This document shows, in pieces, positions 35,177 to 43,276 of a stretch of 56,868 bases of DNA. Within the stretch, counting starts at the first letter, position 1; each line of letters starts with the position of its first letter. The stretch is taken from positions 1 through 56,868 of the forward strand of contig JAMPAT010000024.1 of NCBI GenBank assembly GCA_023667095.1, written 5' to 3'. The notes beneath the pieces were generated by a model. The model searched no databases. It was not told where the DNA came from and worked only from the letters and a program-made list of their open reading frames with translations. This stretch comes from Bacteroidales bacterium. GTDB lineage: Bacteria > Bacteroidota > Bacteroidia > Bacteroidales > UBA932. Made by a program: the position numbers and the translations under genes.

Positions 35177-36871
35177 ATGAAAACCTACGACATATTCATA
35201 AGCTATAGGCGGGATGCGTATGAGTCCGCCAATTTGATAGCTACACGTCTCAGGGCTGCCGGATACAGGGTATTCTTTGACTTGGAGTCAATGCGCTCGG
35301 GGCTTTTCAATGAACAGCTGTTCGATGTGATTGACAAGTGCAAGGATGTGGTGGCTGTGCTGCCTCCAGGTGCCCTGGACCGCTGCTCAAACCACAATGA
35401 CTGGGTGCGTATGGAGCTGCTGTATGCAATGGAAAAAAAGAAAAACATCATTCCTGTCATGCTCAATGGCTTCCAATGGCCGGAGCCTATGCCTGAAGGG
35501 ATGGAGGTTCTCAGCATGTATCAGGCCGTTACTTCATCCCGTGACTTTTTCGACTTGTCAATGGAGAGGTTGGAAGGCTATCTGCAGAGTAAAAAATATA
35601 CTGTATTCAGGAAAACAGTCAAACGGATATTTATCCTGCTGGCAGCAGCAGTTGGTGTCTGTCTGATCTTTCTCGCATTCTGTAACTATTTGGCGAAGCC
35701 TGTATGCCGTCAGATAGCTGAGTATATGACAGCAAGGATTGGTGAGATTGATATTCTTATGGGAGAAAATATGTCGTTGACAGAAATATGGGACAATTAT
35801 TCTCCGGATAGGGCAGATGAGTTTTCTGTTATCAGCAAGAATATTGATTATCAGACATTAATCTCAAAGGGATATGTCCTTGATTTGACTGGTTGGCAGT
35901 CATTTCTTGCCGGTCTGTATGGCGTGAGCTCTTCTGATATGGAAACGTTTGATACCTATGTCAATTCGTTTTATGATGACATCAGGTACAACATGGAGAA
36001 TATGCAGGATGCTGTTTCCGGAAAGGAACCTCTATTGCCGTCTGTCAAGAATATCCATTCTGCAAATCTTGAGATATTCATGCATTCCGCAAATGCTCTG
36101 TATTACTCATATCTTCAGATAATCAATGGCTTTCCGGATGATTCACAGGATATTTACCGCAAGCTGGCACGTAAATTTTCCCATATGCCTAAAACTGGCC
36201 TTGGACTTCATTATAAGGAGTATGACGTGCTGGTGGAGCAGGAAAACACTGCCATGGAGCGATTGTTTGGGCAGCAGGAAAGGTCTTTGGCCAGTCTTGA
36301 AGATGAGGCTTTTGTGGCCGGACAGCGCTGTGACTCCCTTGGCAATGAAGTGCTCGGGCAATATCGTTCGTTTATTGCTGCGAACTGTGTCAATGCCGCG
36401 AATGAACTGTGGCAGAATTGGAATTGTGTATGCATGGCTGCTTCTTTCCTTGACATGGCCATTGAGGATGCTGTGGATGGCGGAGGCCCTTTGTCACCGG
36501 ATCTTGTCTGGAAAGATTTGGAAAAGATGCTGGCTGGTTATCTTACCCTTTATCCTGAGTCTGAACCTTATGTCATTTCTGTGCGTCAACTGTACCGTGA
36601 AGCAATGGAAGGGAGCAGAAACATATCGGGAGTCCTTGTCTATGCATTTGCACAAGGACATGTATCGCAGACGTACCGGCTGGGTGATATTCTCATCTCC
36701 TGTAACGGAAAAGCTGTTTCTTCGCTGGATGAACTGAAAAAAGCATATTCGGCTTCTGGCAACGGCAAAATCCGGTTGATGCGTCTTGAGGACGGGCTCT
36801 TTAAGGAGAGAACTGTGAAAATTGAAGGTGAAGAGGATTTTACCGGATTCTGCAATGTTAAAATTTATTGA
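35177..36871 (+). CDS. TIR domain - TM - helical ectodomain - PDZ protein
   Basis: A 564-residue protein. TIR is at 1-135 (YDIFISYRRD), with catalytic candidate Glu80 in DWVRME. The TM helix is at about 150-172. A long helical periplasmic region follows (175-500). A C-terminal PDZ-like domain (about 500-560) contains YRLGDILISCNGKAVSSLDE. PDZ domains of envelope proteases bind exposed protein C-termini, so the ectodomain may sense misfolded or cleaved proteins. G+C content is higher than in the preceding block and similar to 15802-22224. It overlaps the PrsW-RyR gene by 17 bases, implying a functional pair. Confidence 0.85.
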   Translation: MKTYDIFISYRRDAYESANLIATRLRAAGYRVFFDLESMRSGLFNEQLFDVIDKCKDVVAVLPPGALDRCSNHNDWVRMELLYAMEKKKNIIPVMLNGFQWPEPMPEGMEVLSMYQAVTSSRDFFDLSMERLEGYLQSKKYTVFRKTVKRIFILLAAAVGVCLIFLAFCNYLAKPVCRQIAEYMTARIGEIDILMGENMSLTEIWDNYSPDRADEFSVISKNIDYQTLISKGYVLDLTGWQSFLAGLYGVSSSDMETFDTYVNSFYDDIRYNMENMQDAVSGKEPLLPSVKNIHSANLEIFMHSANALYYSYLQIINGFPDDSQDIYRKLARKFSHMPKTGLGLHYKEYDVLVEQENTAMERLFGQQERSLASLEDEAFVAGQRCDSLGNEVLGQYRSFIAANCVNAANELWQNWNCVCMAASFLDMAIEDAVDGGGPLSPDLVWKDLEKMLAGYLTLYPESEPYVISVRQLYREAMEGSRNISGVLVYAFAQGHVSQTYRLGDILISCNGKAVSSLDELKKAYSASGNGKIRLMRLEDGLFKERTVKIEGEEDFTGFCNVKIY

Positions 36872-37874
36872 TAAAATTATGGAAACAATCTTTGTCTTTG
36901 TGGCAGCCCTGCTGCCTGCATGTATTCTTCTGTTTTACATCTATTGGAAGGACTGTCTTCAGCGGGAGCCGCTGAAGGAACTGCTCAAGGCATTCTTTGC
37001 CGGAGCTTTTTCGGTTGTGTTATCATTGATGATATCACTTCCGTTGACTTCTTCGTTTGGCATTTCAGAGGAAGTCTACACGCTTGATGATGCGTTGTTC
37101 ACGGCATTCTTTTCGGCTGCCATACCTGAGGAAATAGCAAAATTCCTGATGTTTTGGCTGGTAGTCAGAAAAAACCGGTATTTTAATGAACATGCTGACG
37201 GCATTGTATATGCGGCCTGTGTGTCTTTGGGATTTGCTGCGGTTGAAAATTTAATGTATCTTTTCAGCAGTTATGATGCCTGGGTTTCAGTCGGTATTTC
37301 ACGTGCTTTGTTTTCTATTCCCGGGCATTTTGCATTCGGGGTCTTGATGGGATATTATTATTCGCTTGTCAAGTTCAGCAGGAAACCGCTTCTCAAAAAC
37401 AAGATCCTTGTCCTGGCTGCTCCTGTCCTGGCGCATGGCATATATGACTTTATCCTTTTTGTGACACACATCGTCCCTCTCTTGAGCGGTATTCTGATGA
37501 TTGTATTTTTGGTTCTGTGTGTCAGGATGTGGGTGTATTGCAGCCGTAAGATTACAGAGCACATTGAGCGTGACATGGATGCCTGCAAAGTCAAGTATTA
37601 TCCGTTTCCTGCAGATACTTCATATATCCATCTCCCTGAAGAACTTATGGATTTGGCGGAGGATTTGGCACGGAATGTACATGAGGTTTGGGCCAAGTCA
37701 CGTATGGAAGAGGGGTGGACATACGGTATGGTACGTGATGACATCCGGAAAAAGCATCCGTGCCTTGTCGAATATGACCAGCTTCCTGAAGCAGAACGTG
37801 CCTATGACCGAAACACAGCTCTGGAAACCTTGAAATTCATTGTCAGGGAAGGGTACCGTATCAGCAAGGATTAA
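36855..37874 (+). CDS. PrsW-family intramembrane metalloprotease fused to a RyR domain
   Basis: A 339-residue multi-pass membrane protein. The PrsW core has Glu92-Glu93 (PEEIAKF), Glu131-Asn132 (AVENLMY), His158 (IPGHFAFG) and His194 (AHGIYDF), the metal and active-site residues of the family. About eight hydrophobic segments fill residues 10-235. Residues about 268-335 are a RyR domain almost matching that of the C39 fusion (VHEVWA, EGWTYG, RDD, QLPEAERAYDR). In Bacillus, PrsW cleaves the anti-sigma factor RsiW. The RyR domain is cytoplasmic by topology. An internal ATG at 36879 is an alternative start. Confidence 0.85.
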   Translation: MLKFIDKIMETIFVFVAALLPACILLFYIYWKDCLQREPLKELLKAFFAGAFSVVLSLMISLPLTSSFGISEEVYTLDDALFTAFFSAAIPEEIAKFLMFWLVVRKNRYFNEHADGIVYAACVSLGFAAVENLMYLFSSYDAWVSVGISRALFSIPGHFAFGVLMGYYYSLVKFSRKPLLKNKILVLAAPVLAHGIYDFILFVTHIVPLLSGILMIVFLVLCVRMWVYCSRKITEHIERDMDACKVKYYPFPADTSYIHLPEELMDLAEDLARNVHEVWAKSRMEEGWTYGMVRDDIRKKHPCLVEYDQLPEAERAYDRNTALETLKFIVREGYRISKD

Positions 37875-39025
37875 GGGATATCGATAGGCTTAATATAATT
37901 TACAGGCCTTATATTACGCCCACAATAGGACCAGCAATTGCCCAGTTGCTGGTCTTCTGAACTATATGAAAACAGACATTCTCTTGAATAGTCTTCTATT
38001 ACTGTATTTGATGAACTCCAATAATATCCGTGTTTATTCTTGTAATTATGTCCTTTGGAATTATACATGCCACATGCCGGAATAAATATTGCGTTACCAT
38101 TTTCCCCGGTAACTTTTTTCCCGATGATTCCTTTAATCCTGGCTGTTTCCCATGTGCATTTCTCTATAAGTTCTTGCCATTGCTCGTCTGTCGGAATGCA
38201 CCAGTCTCCGTTGGATAGAACCCACGCCGCATCCTTGGACATTGGAGCCAGACTGTCAGCTATAATATGTGGCGCGTATGTTTCTTTGCTGTATTCAGGC
38301 TTTGGCTTAATTTCAGATGCTGAAAGAAAGAATCCGTGCTCATAAAATTCCCCGGCTCCAAGATTCCGGTCTAGCCACAATGTTCTGCTAGGCAGACCTA
38401 AATCAATAAGTTTATGGATGTTATCGGTTGCTATCCCGTTCATTTCCAGTGGAGGTGTTGTCACCAATCTTATATAATTGTTTATTGTATCTTTAAATAA
38501 TATTGCCATTGTTGTCAATATAAGAATAAGACAACAGAGCAATATATACAGGTGCTTTTTGTTAATGAAGGTTTTGCTGTTCTTTGTTTTCTTTAAATCA
38601 AGGAAAGATAACATTTTTGAAAGACTTGCCTCTGGATATAAATTTGAATATAATATGGCATTGATGACAGAGAAATTCTGTATGGAATGTGGCATTTCAT
38701 CTGCAGGAATCTCTTTAATGTCGTCAAAATAAATAGGTACTATATTTATTCCTGCCTCCATCGCTGTCCTTATTTCTGTTGTCCATACACTCTTGTCATC
38801 TATGTTTTTGAAACATTCCTGTGTTATTATTACAATCATATTACGGGAATGTCTAATGGCTTCTTTTATTGCTAGAATATAATTTTCAGCCTTTATTGAA
38901 TTATGGTCCAGGAAAATGTTTTCCGGATGTATACCTTCATGGATAAGTGTAGATTTGATGAATTCGGCTTTAATTGCCCCACTTTTTCGCCGGTAACTTA
39001 TAAAGATGTCGTAATTCTTTGCCAT
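37871..39025 (-). CDS. TIR domain - TM - FISUMP domain protein
   Basis: A 384-residue protein on the opposite strand, convergent with the island operon (four-base overlap of 3' ends). The TIR domain at 1-135 (YDIFISYRRK) keeps Glu84 in WTTEIRT. A TM helix is at about 159-177. The C-terminal part (205-380) is a FISUMP/Fib_succ_major domain (LPSRTLWLDRNLGA, GDWCIPTDEQWQELI, GYYWSSS), a CLec-like relative of the FGE-sulfatase fold. The topology parallels the TIR-FGE receptor. I chose the ATG at 39025 because the TIR starts there; seven more codons are possible upstream. Confidence 0.85.
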   Translation of the reverse strand: MAKNYDIFISYRRKSGAIKAEFIKSTLIHEGIHPENIFLDHNSIKAENYILAIKEAIRHSRNMIVIITQECFKNIDDKSVWTTEIRTAMEAGINIVPIYFDDIKEIPADEMPHSIQNFSVINAILYSNLYPEASLSKMLSFLDLKKTKNSKTFINKKHLYILLCCLILILTTMAILFKDTINNYIRLVTTPPLEMNGIATDNIHKLIDLGLPSRTLWLDRNLGAGEFYEHGFFLSASEIKPKPEYSKETYAPHIIADSLAPMSKDAAWVLSNGDWCIPTDEQWQELIEKCTWETARIKGIIGKKVTGENGNAIFIPACGMYNSKGHNYKNKHGYYWSSSNTVIEDYSRECLFSYSSEDQQLGNCWSYCGRNIRPVNYIKPIDIP

Positions 39026-39043
39026 ATTGAATATATGATGGTA

Positions 39044-39051
39044 CAAAGTTA
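39044..39051 (-). promoter_or_regulatory. -7 element for the TIR-FISUMP gene
   Basis: On the minus strand TAACTTTG lies about 20 bases upstream of the start codon and matches the -7 consensus, so this gene is transcribed separately from the plus-strand island. Confidence 0.5.
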
Positions 39052-39344
39052 CTACAAAAAAGTGAAATGCGGAAAGATATAGTGATAGAATTGACTCTAC
39101 TATTGATGAAAAGGGATTCTATTTTCCGGTCAGGGATTGCCAGTCCGGAAATTAAAGACGAAATTTGCGTTCAATACAATACTCTTTCATTCGTTTAGAC
39201 TGTGCGGTAGGGGGTCTTACATCCTCTGTTACTTCATATCTATTCGAGTGTGGAGTATTGGGAACGTTTATTTTTGCCCGGGTTCTTCCACAACCTTATA
39301 TAAAATAAACGAAATCGGCTTCACGCTTGAACTGAGAATAATTA
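39052..39344. other. intergenic region before the IS remnant
   Basis: About 290 bases in which I see no gene, RNA or repeat. Short open frames have no family likeness. It ends at the TAATTA that flanks the IS remnant. Confidence 0.35.
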
Positions 39345-40148
39345 GGGGCTGTCGTTTAATTTCGTTAATATGAGTCAACCGGCAGACTGTCCCTGTATTT
39401 TTCCGATTGAACTCATCTTTTTATCTCTTCGGCTTCGTTTCGGAGCCGATTTTTCGTTTTCAGTCACACAAGGAGCCAATTCTTCCTGTAAAGAACCGTT
39501 CCACACGTGGAACATCAGGCTACCTGAACAATTTCTGAGGCTTCACACCGGACTAACTTGACTACGTTTGCCGTGTAGATGCCGAAGAATATGTACAGAA
39601 CTTCGGTCAACTTCGTCCTCGTCTTGATGTGTTTCAGCCCGCAGGCAAGTTCTGAAAATACACCATCAAGAAGCTTGTATCTCGTCAGAGGATGCATTGG
39701 GGCTATCCTTACTCCACAGAACAGCTGGTAGTGGATGTTACCGTTCAGCTGCTCCATTAGTCTCGGGCCGCTCAGGCCTGTGTACATCTTCAGGAACATC
39801 AGCGCAACCTTGCCCTCCGGCGTGAAGTAAGATCCTGCGGCCGCGCTTTGGCCTCGTGCTGTTTTTCAGTCCCAAGTTCTCCGCCATCTCATGCAATGGA
39901 AGCTTCTGCCTGATCCTTCCAAGATCGCTCTTCTCGAACGTATTCCTGTATAAATCATAAAAATCGAACTCCGTGAACGGAAGATTTGGTGATATTTCTG
40001 AGAAATTTTGTACCTTAGCCATGCAGATTTATTTTTGCGATACCTCCAAAAACAGCTTTTCCAGGGCAATACCCACATCTAAGTTGCGAATTTTCTATTA
40101 TATTAGCAATCAATCTGTTGTAAAATCTTGCTGATTCGCGACAGTCCC
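39345..40148 (-). mobile_element. remnant of an IS1182-like insertion sequence
   Basis: The ends form imperfect inverted repeats, GGGGCTGTCG (39345-39354) and CGACAGTCCC (40139-40148), each flanked by TAATTA. The latter may be the target duplication or, being a palindrome, part of the repeat. Inside, on the minus strand, is a shrunken transposase gene. The full element would be about twice as long. Confidence 0.75.
39541..40022 (-). pseudogene. IS transposase, frameshifted and internally deleted
   Basis: From the ATG at 40022 the frame reads a typical N-terminus for this transposase group (MAKVQNFSEISPNLPFTEFD, LPLHEMAENLGL), then shifts frame near 39835 into MFLKMYTGLSGPRLMEQLNG. After FSELACGL it jumps directly to TRTKLTEVLYIFFGIYTANV, a stretch normally found at the C-terminus. 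The central catalytic part with the DDE residues is missing. It cannot be active by itself. Confidence 0.8.
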
Positions 40149-40460
40149 TAATTATATATTAATCTGATAATCAATTTATATATCAGGTTTTATCTTTTAT
40201 TTGATTCCGTATATTTCCCATATTCTGTCGGTTTCCCAAAGGTTATTACTATTTTACCTCATTGTATAATAAAAACTTTTCATTATAAGGTATTGCGTTG
40301 ATGTTCCACAATGGGTACGTTTGAAACCACCTCATAATGGCACTGTCATAATTCTACCGAAATTATCAAATAAATAGAAAAAGTGTCGTAATAAACTGAA
40401 TCACAAGACAGTGGATTATAATAGTTCAACCCTAATTATTGCATCAAACATACTGCACAT
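40149..40460. other. AT-rich intergenic region between IS remnant and abiE
   Basis: About 310 bases, strongly AT-rich, with no convincing gene. The next recognisable signal is the abiE promoter element. Confidence 0.35.
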
Positions 40461-40474
40461 TGAAAAAAATGTAG

Positions 40475-40482
40475 TAACTTTG
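40475..40482 (+). promoter_or_regulatory. -7 element of the abiE operon
   Basis: TAACTTTG matches the -7 consensus and lies 20 bases before the antitoxin start. AbiEi antitoxins autoregulate by binding the promoter, so operator sites are expected here. Confidence 0.55.
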
Positions 40483-40502
40483 CAGTTGATAAGAAACTTG
40501 AA

Positions 40503-41078
40503 ATGAATATAACAGAATACATAACTTGCAATGGTGGCTATATATCGTCTGCGGAAGCCAAAAAGGTATCACTATATGACCAATTATTGTATGGTACGAG
40601 AACCGGGCGGATTGTACGGTTGCGCAGAGGCGTATACGCACTCAATAATGGACTGGCCAAACAAATGATTGATGTCGAAACATTGGTACCAGGCGGTGTG
40701 TTGTGTCTTTATTCCGCATGGTCGTACCATGAACTTACAACTCAGATTCCACAAGCATACCACATTGCGGTAGAACGTACACGACGGATAACGCTTCCTG
40801 TCTTCCCACCTATTGAACTAAGTTTTATGACACAAAAGGCTTATGAGCTTGGGGTTGTGGAAGTGGAGATTGACGGTTTCAAGGTCAAAGTGTATGATTT
40901 GGAAAAATCTGTCTGTGATGCCATCAAGTATCGGAATAAGATAGGCTTGGATGTAAGTTCCGAAATATTCAATAACTATCTGTCACGCAAAGAACGTGAC
41001 ATTACCCGTCTCTATGAATACGCATCGCAACTGCGTGTAGGTAAAAAAATTGATGAGCTGATAAAATTTATACTATAA
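40503..41078 (+). CDS. AbiEi-type antitoxin (type IV toxin-antitoxin)
   Basis: A 191-residue protein. The N-terminal winged helix (about 1-55; GGYISSAEAKKVSLYDQL, GRIVRLRRGVYAL) binds DNA. The C-terminal domain (about 60-191), with VYDLEKSVCDAIKYRNK, is the typical AbiEi antitoxin part. In AbiE systems it represses its promoter and counteracts the toxin indirectly, protecting against phage by abortive infection. The stop codon overlaps the ATG of the toxin gene by one base, so the two are coupled. Confidence 0.85.
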   Translation: MNITEYITCNGGYISSAEAKKVSLYDQLLYGTRTGRIVRLRRGVYALNNGLAKQMIDVETLVPGGVLCLYSAWSYHELTTQIPQAYHIAVERTRRITLPVFPPIELSFMTQKAYELGVVEVEIDGFKVKVYDLEKSVCDAIKYRNKIGLDVSSEIFNNYLSRKERDITRLYEYASQLRVGKKIDELIKFIL

Positions 41079-41959
41079 TGAGCAAAACATATACAAACTC
41101 CGGAAAATCGGTTAAGGAACGTCTGCTTAATTTGTCAAGAGCGGAACACTACAATCCGCAAATGATGATTTCCCGTTACATGCAGGAACGTCTGCTTTAT
41201 CGTTTGTCCATCAGCAACTACCGTGAGCGTTTTATCCTAAAGGGCGGTGCGTTGCTTTACGCTCACGACCGCTTTGAAGCCCGTCCGACATTGGATATCG
41301 ACTTTATGGCGACCCGTATCAACAATGATAAAGAGAACATCAAACGAATTATCATGGAAATATGCAATGTTGAATGTGTTCTTGACGGAGCCGACTATGA
41401 CGCTGATACGGTAGAAGCGGAGGATATAACGGTAAACAAGGAATATCACGGAGTACGTGTTTCTGTCGTTGCTCATCTAGACACTGCCCGTCAGCGCGTA
41501 TCTATGGATATAGGTTTTGGCGATGTCGTTACTCCTGCACCTCTAGAACTGGCTTTTCCTGCTTTGATTGATACCGTGCCGCAAGCGGAGATAAAGGCTT
41601 ATTCATTGGAAACTGTCGTTGCGGAAAAGTTCCATGCCATGATAGTTCTCTCTTTGGCCAATAGTCGCATGAAGGACTTTTTTGATGTCTATCGTATTCT
41701 GGTGACAGACAGGGTGGATAGTGAAATACTGTCGGATGCTATTACATCTACTTTTACAAATAGAGAAACTGGTTATAGGGAGAATCACCCCTTATTTACC
41801 GAAGAGTTTTTCTCATCGAAAGACCGCCAATCTTTTTGGAATGGCTTTCTGCGTAAAATAAAATATCCAGAATCCATAGATTTTCAGACTGTTGGTCTAT
41901 TGATAAGAAAGCGGCTGCAGCCTTATTGGGAATCACTCAGGAACGAGAGCATATTATAA
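41078..41959 (+). CDS. AbiEii-type nucleotidyltransferase toxin
   Basis: A 293-residue nucleotidyltransferase of the AbiEii family. Motif I is ILKGGALLYAHD, followed by the metal-binding LDIDFMA (the first Asp pair at about 66-68). A Lys-containing segment, VVAEKFHAM, and the MKDFFDVYRI motif complete the signature. Family members transfer nucleotides to tRNA 3' ends and stop growth. Together with the preceding gene it forms a complete type IV abortive-infection module next to an IS remnant. Confidence 0.88.
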   Translation: MSKTYTNSGKSVKERLLNLSRAEHYNPQMMISRYMQERLLYRLSISNYRERFILKGGALLYAHDRFEARPTLDIDFMATRINNDKENIKRIIMEICNVECVLDGADYDADTVEAEDITVNKEYHGVRVSVVAHLDTARQRVSMDIGFGDVVTPAPLELAFPALIDTVPQAEIKAYSLETVVAEKFHAMIVLSLANSRMKDFFDVYRILVTDRVDSEILSDAITSTFTNRETGYRENHPLFTEEFFSSKDRQSFWNGFLRKIKYPESIDFQTVGLLIRKRLQPYWESLRNESIL

Positions 41960-41971
41960 GTTTATGATTAT

Positions 41972-42331
41972 ATGAGAAAAAGAAATTTCCCCGATAATAT
42001 TACTGAAGTACAGAAATGGAAAAATCTGTACGCTTGTTATCGAAATTATAAAAGCATTGTTGGCACGATTATAAATTATAATCAATACTTTGGTTTTACA
42101 GTAGATGTTGATGGAATTAAGGCCAAAATGTCTGTTGGAGAACTAAGTTACTGGAGTAATGAAGAGCCTGAAAAGTTTGTAGGTAATAACTTTTCTTTTA
42201 TTATTACAGAAATTGACACTTACCAAAAAACATTATCGGTCTCTCGCAAAAGACTTGTTTCAAATGCCAAAGCTGGAAACATTCTTAATGGCTTTATAAT
42301 AGATATTGAAGATAACTTCATAGGAGTTTAA
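41972..42331 (+). CDS. small S1 RNA-binding domain protein
   Basis: A 119-residue protein starting 12 bases after the toxin stop, so it may be part of the abiE transcript. Residues about 28-90 follow the S1/OB-fold pattern (VGTIINYNQYFGFTVDV, MSVGELSYW, KTLSVSRKR). A short tail, ILNGFIIDIEDNFIGV, looks like the beginning of a second S1 domain, so the protein may be truncated. AT-rich codons suggest acquired DNA. An RNA-binding role next to an RNA-modifying toxin is possible but unproven. Confidence 0.6.
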   Translation: MRKRNFPDNITEVQKWKNLYACYRNYKSIVGTIINYNQYFGFTVDVDGIKAKMSVGELSYWSNEEPEKFVGNNFSFIITEIDTYQKTLSVSRKRLVSNAKAGNILNGFIIDIEDNFIGV

Positions 42332-42423
42332 AATAGGTGGAGATTGTGGCATTTAAGTAAAATAGCTATATTTGCGCTGATGCACACATGGGAATATATG
42401 CTTTGACAATCTTACAAAATAAG

Positions 42424-42457
42424 TTTGACGATTGCTCTTGGCTGTTGTGTATATTTG
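42424..42457 (+). promoter_or_regulatory. promoter of the MNT/HEPN pair
   Basis: TTTG (42424-42427) and TATATTTG (42450-42457) are 22 bases apart, a fair match to the Bacteroidota -33/-7 pattern. Another TATATTTG at 42367-42374 could give a longer transcript. Confidence 0.5.
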
Positions 42458-42554
42458 TTGAAGGACATATAAGTCTGTAGCTCGGCAAAGTGCAGCTGAA
42501 TTTGCATTTTGCGCCCGGCTCGGATTTATATTAGTGGCATAAAAGTTTTAAGTC

Positions 42555-42869
42555 ATGAGAAGAGAACATATAGTAAATCAGATAAGGGAGATAGTTCACA
42601 GGGTTGCCCCAACGGCCCAGACGATCCTCTATGGGTCAGAGGCAAGGGGAGACGCAAGGGAGGACAGTGACATTGATCTGCTGATACTCCTTGATGGGGA
42701 TAAATTGACCTTGAAAGATGAGGAAGTGGTCACGTCACCGCTTTTTGACCTGGAGGTTGCAACTGGTGTTATTATTAGTCCCATGGTAACTCTAAAGAAA
42801 CTGTGGAATAACAGGCCTTTCAAAACTCCATTTTATATAAATGTAATGAATGAGGGAATTGTGCTATGA
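42555..42869 (+). CDS. MNT-type nucleotidyltransferase (antitoxin of HEPN/MNT module)
   Basis: A 104-residue minimal nucleotidyltransferase with the signature GSEARG (27-32) followed by DSDIDLLI, which contains the two metal-binding Asp residues. In HEPN/MNT (type VII) pairs the MNT protein can neutralise the HEPN toxin by adding AMP groups to it. Its 3' end overlaps the HEPN gene by four bases. Confidence 0.85.
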   Translation: MRREHIVNQIREIVHRVAPTAQTILYGSEARGDAREDSDIDLLILLDGDKLTLKDEEVVTSPLFDLEVATGVIISPMVTLKKLWNNRPFKTPFYINVMNEGIVL

Positions 42870-43276
42870 AAGAGACATTTAATTCAGAAAGCAAGCAGGC
42901 TCTTATTCAGTACAGATTGGAAAGAGCAGAAAACTCTTTGGAAGAAGCTCAATATATGGTAGATGGAGGATATTATAATGCTGCCATGAACAGACTTTAT
43001 TATGCCTGTTATTATGCTGTTGTGGCTTTATTTCTAAAAAATGATATAACAGCTCAGACACATCATGGTGTAAGGTCAATGCTTGGTCTTCATTTTACAT
43101 CAAAAGGAAAACTGTCTCCTGAATCAAACAGAACGTTTTCTACCTTGTTTGAAAAAAGGCATAGCAGTGACTATGATGAGTTTGTCTACTGTGATCAGGA
43201 GATGTTTGATGAACTCTATCCAAAGGCAGAAGCTTTTATTGAGGAGGTTAAAGGCCTTATAGCTGGCAGCCGATAA
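42866..43276 (+). CDS. HEPN domain protein
   Basis: A 136-residue all-helical HEPN protein (MNRLYYACYYAVVAL, THHGVRSMLGLHF, KRHSSDYDEF). These match the Pfam HEPN type paired with MNT rather than the RX4-6H RNase form. The RX4-6H catalytic motif is not obvious, so nuclease activity is uncertain. It overlaps the MNT gene start-to-stop, an operon of two. The role is probably toxin-antitoxin, or substrate recognition for the nucleotidyltransferase. Confidence 0.82.
   Translation: MKETFNSESKQALIQYRLERAENSLEEAQYMVDGGYYNAAMNRLYYACYYAVVALFLKNDITAQTHHGVRSMLGLHFTSKGKLSPESNRTFSTLFEKRHSSDYDEFVYCDQEMFDELYPKAEAFIEEVKGLIAGSR

Noticed and set aside
17861..36871. Three gene overlaps of exactly 17 bases (17861-17877, 23744-23760, 36855-36871)
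   Set aside because: Each overlap depends on start choice and alternative in-frame ATGs exist nearby, so the coincidence is not reliable.
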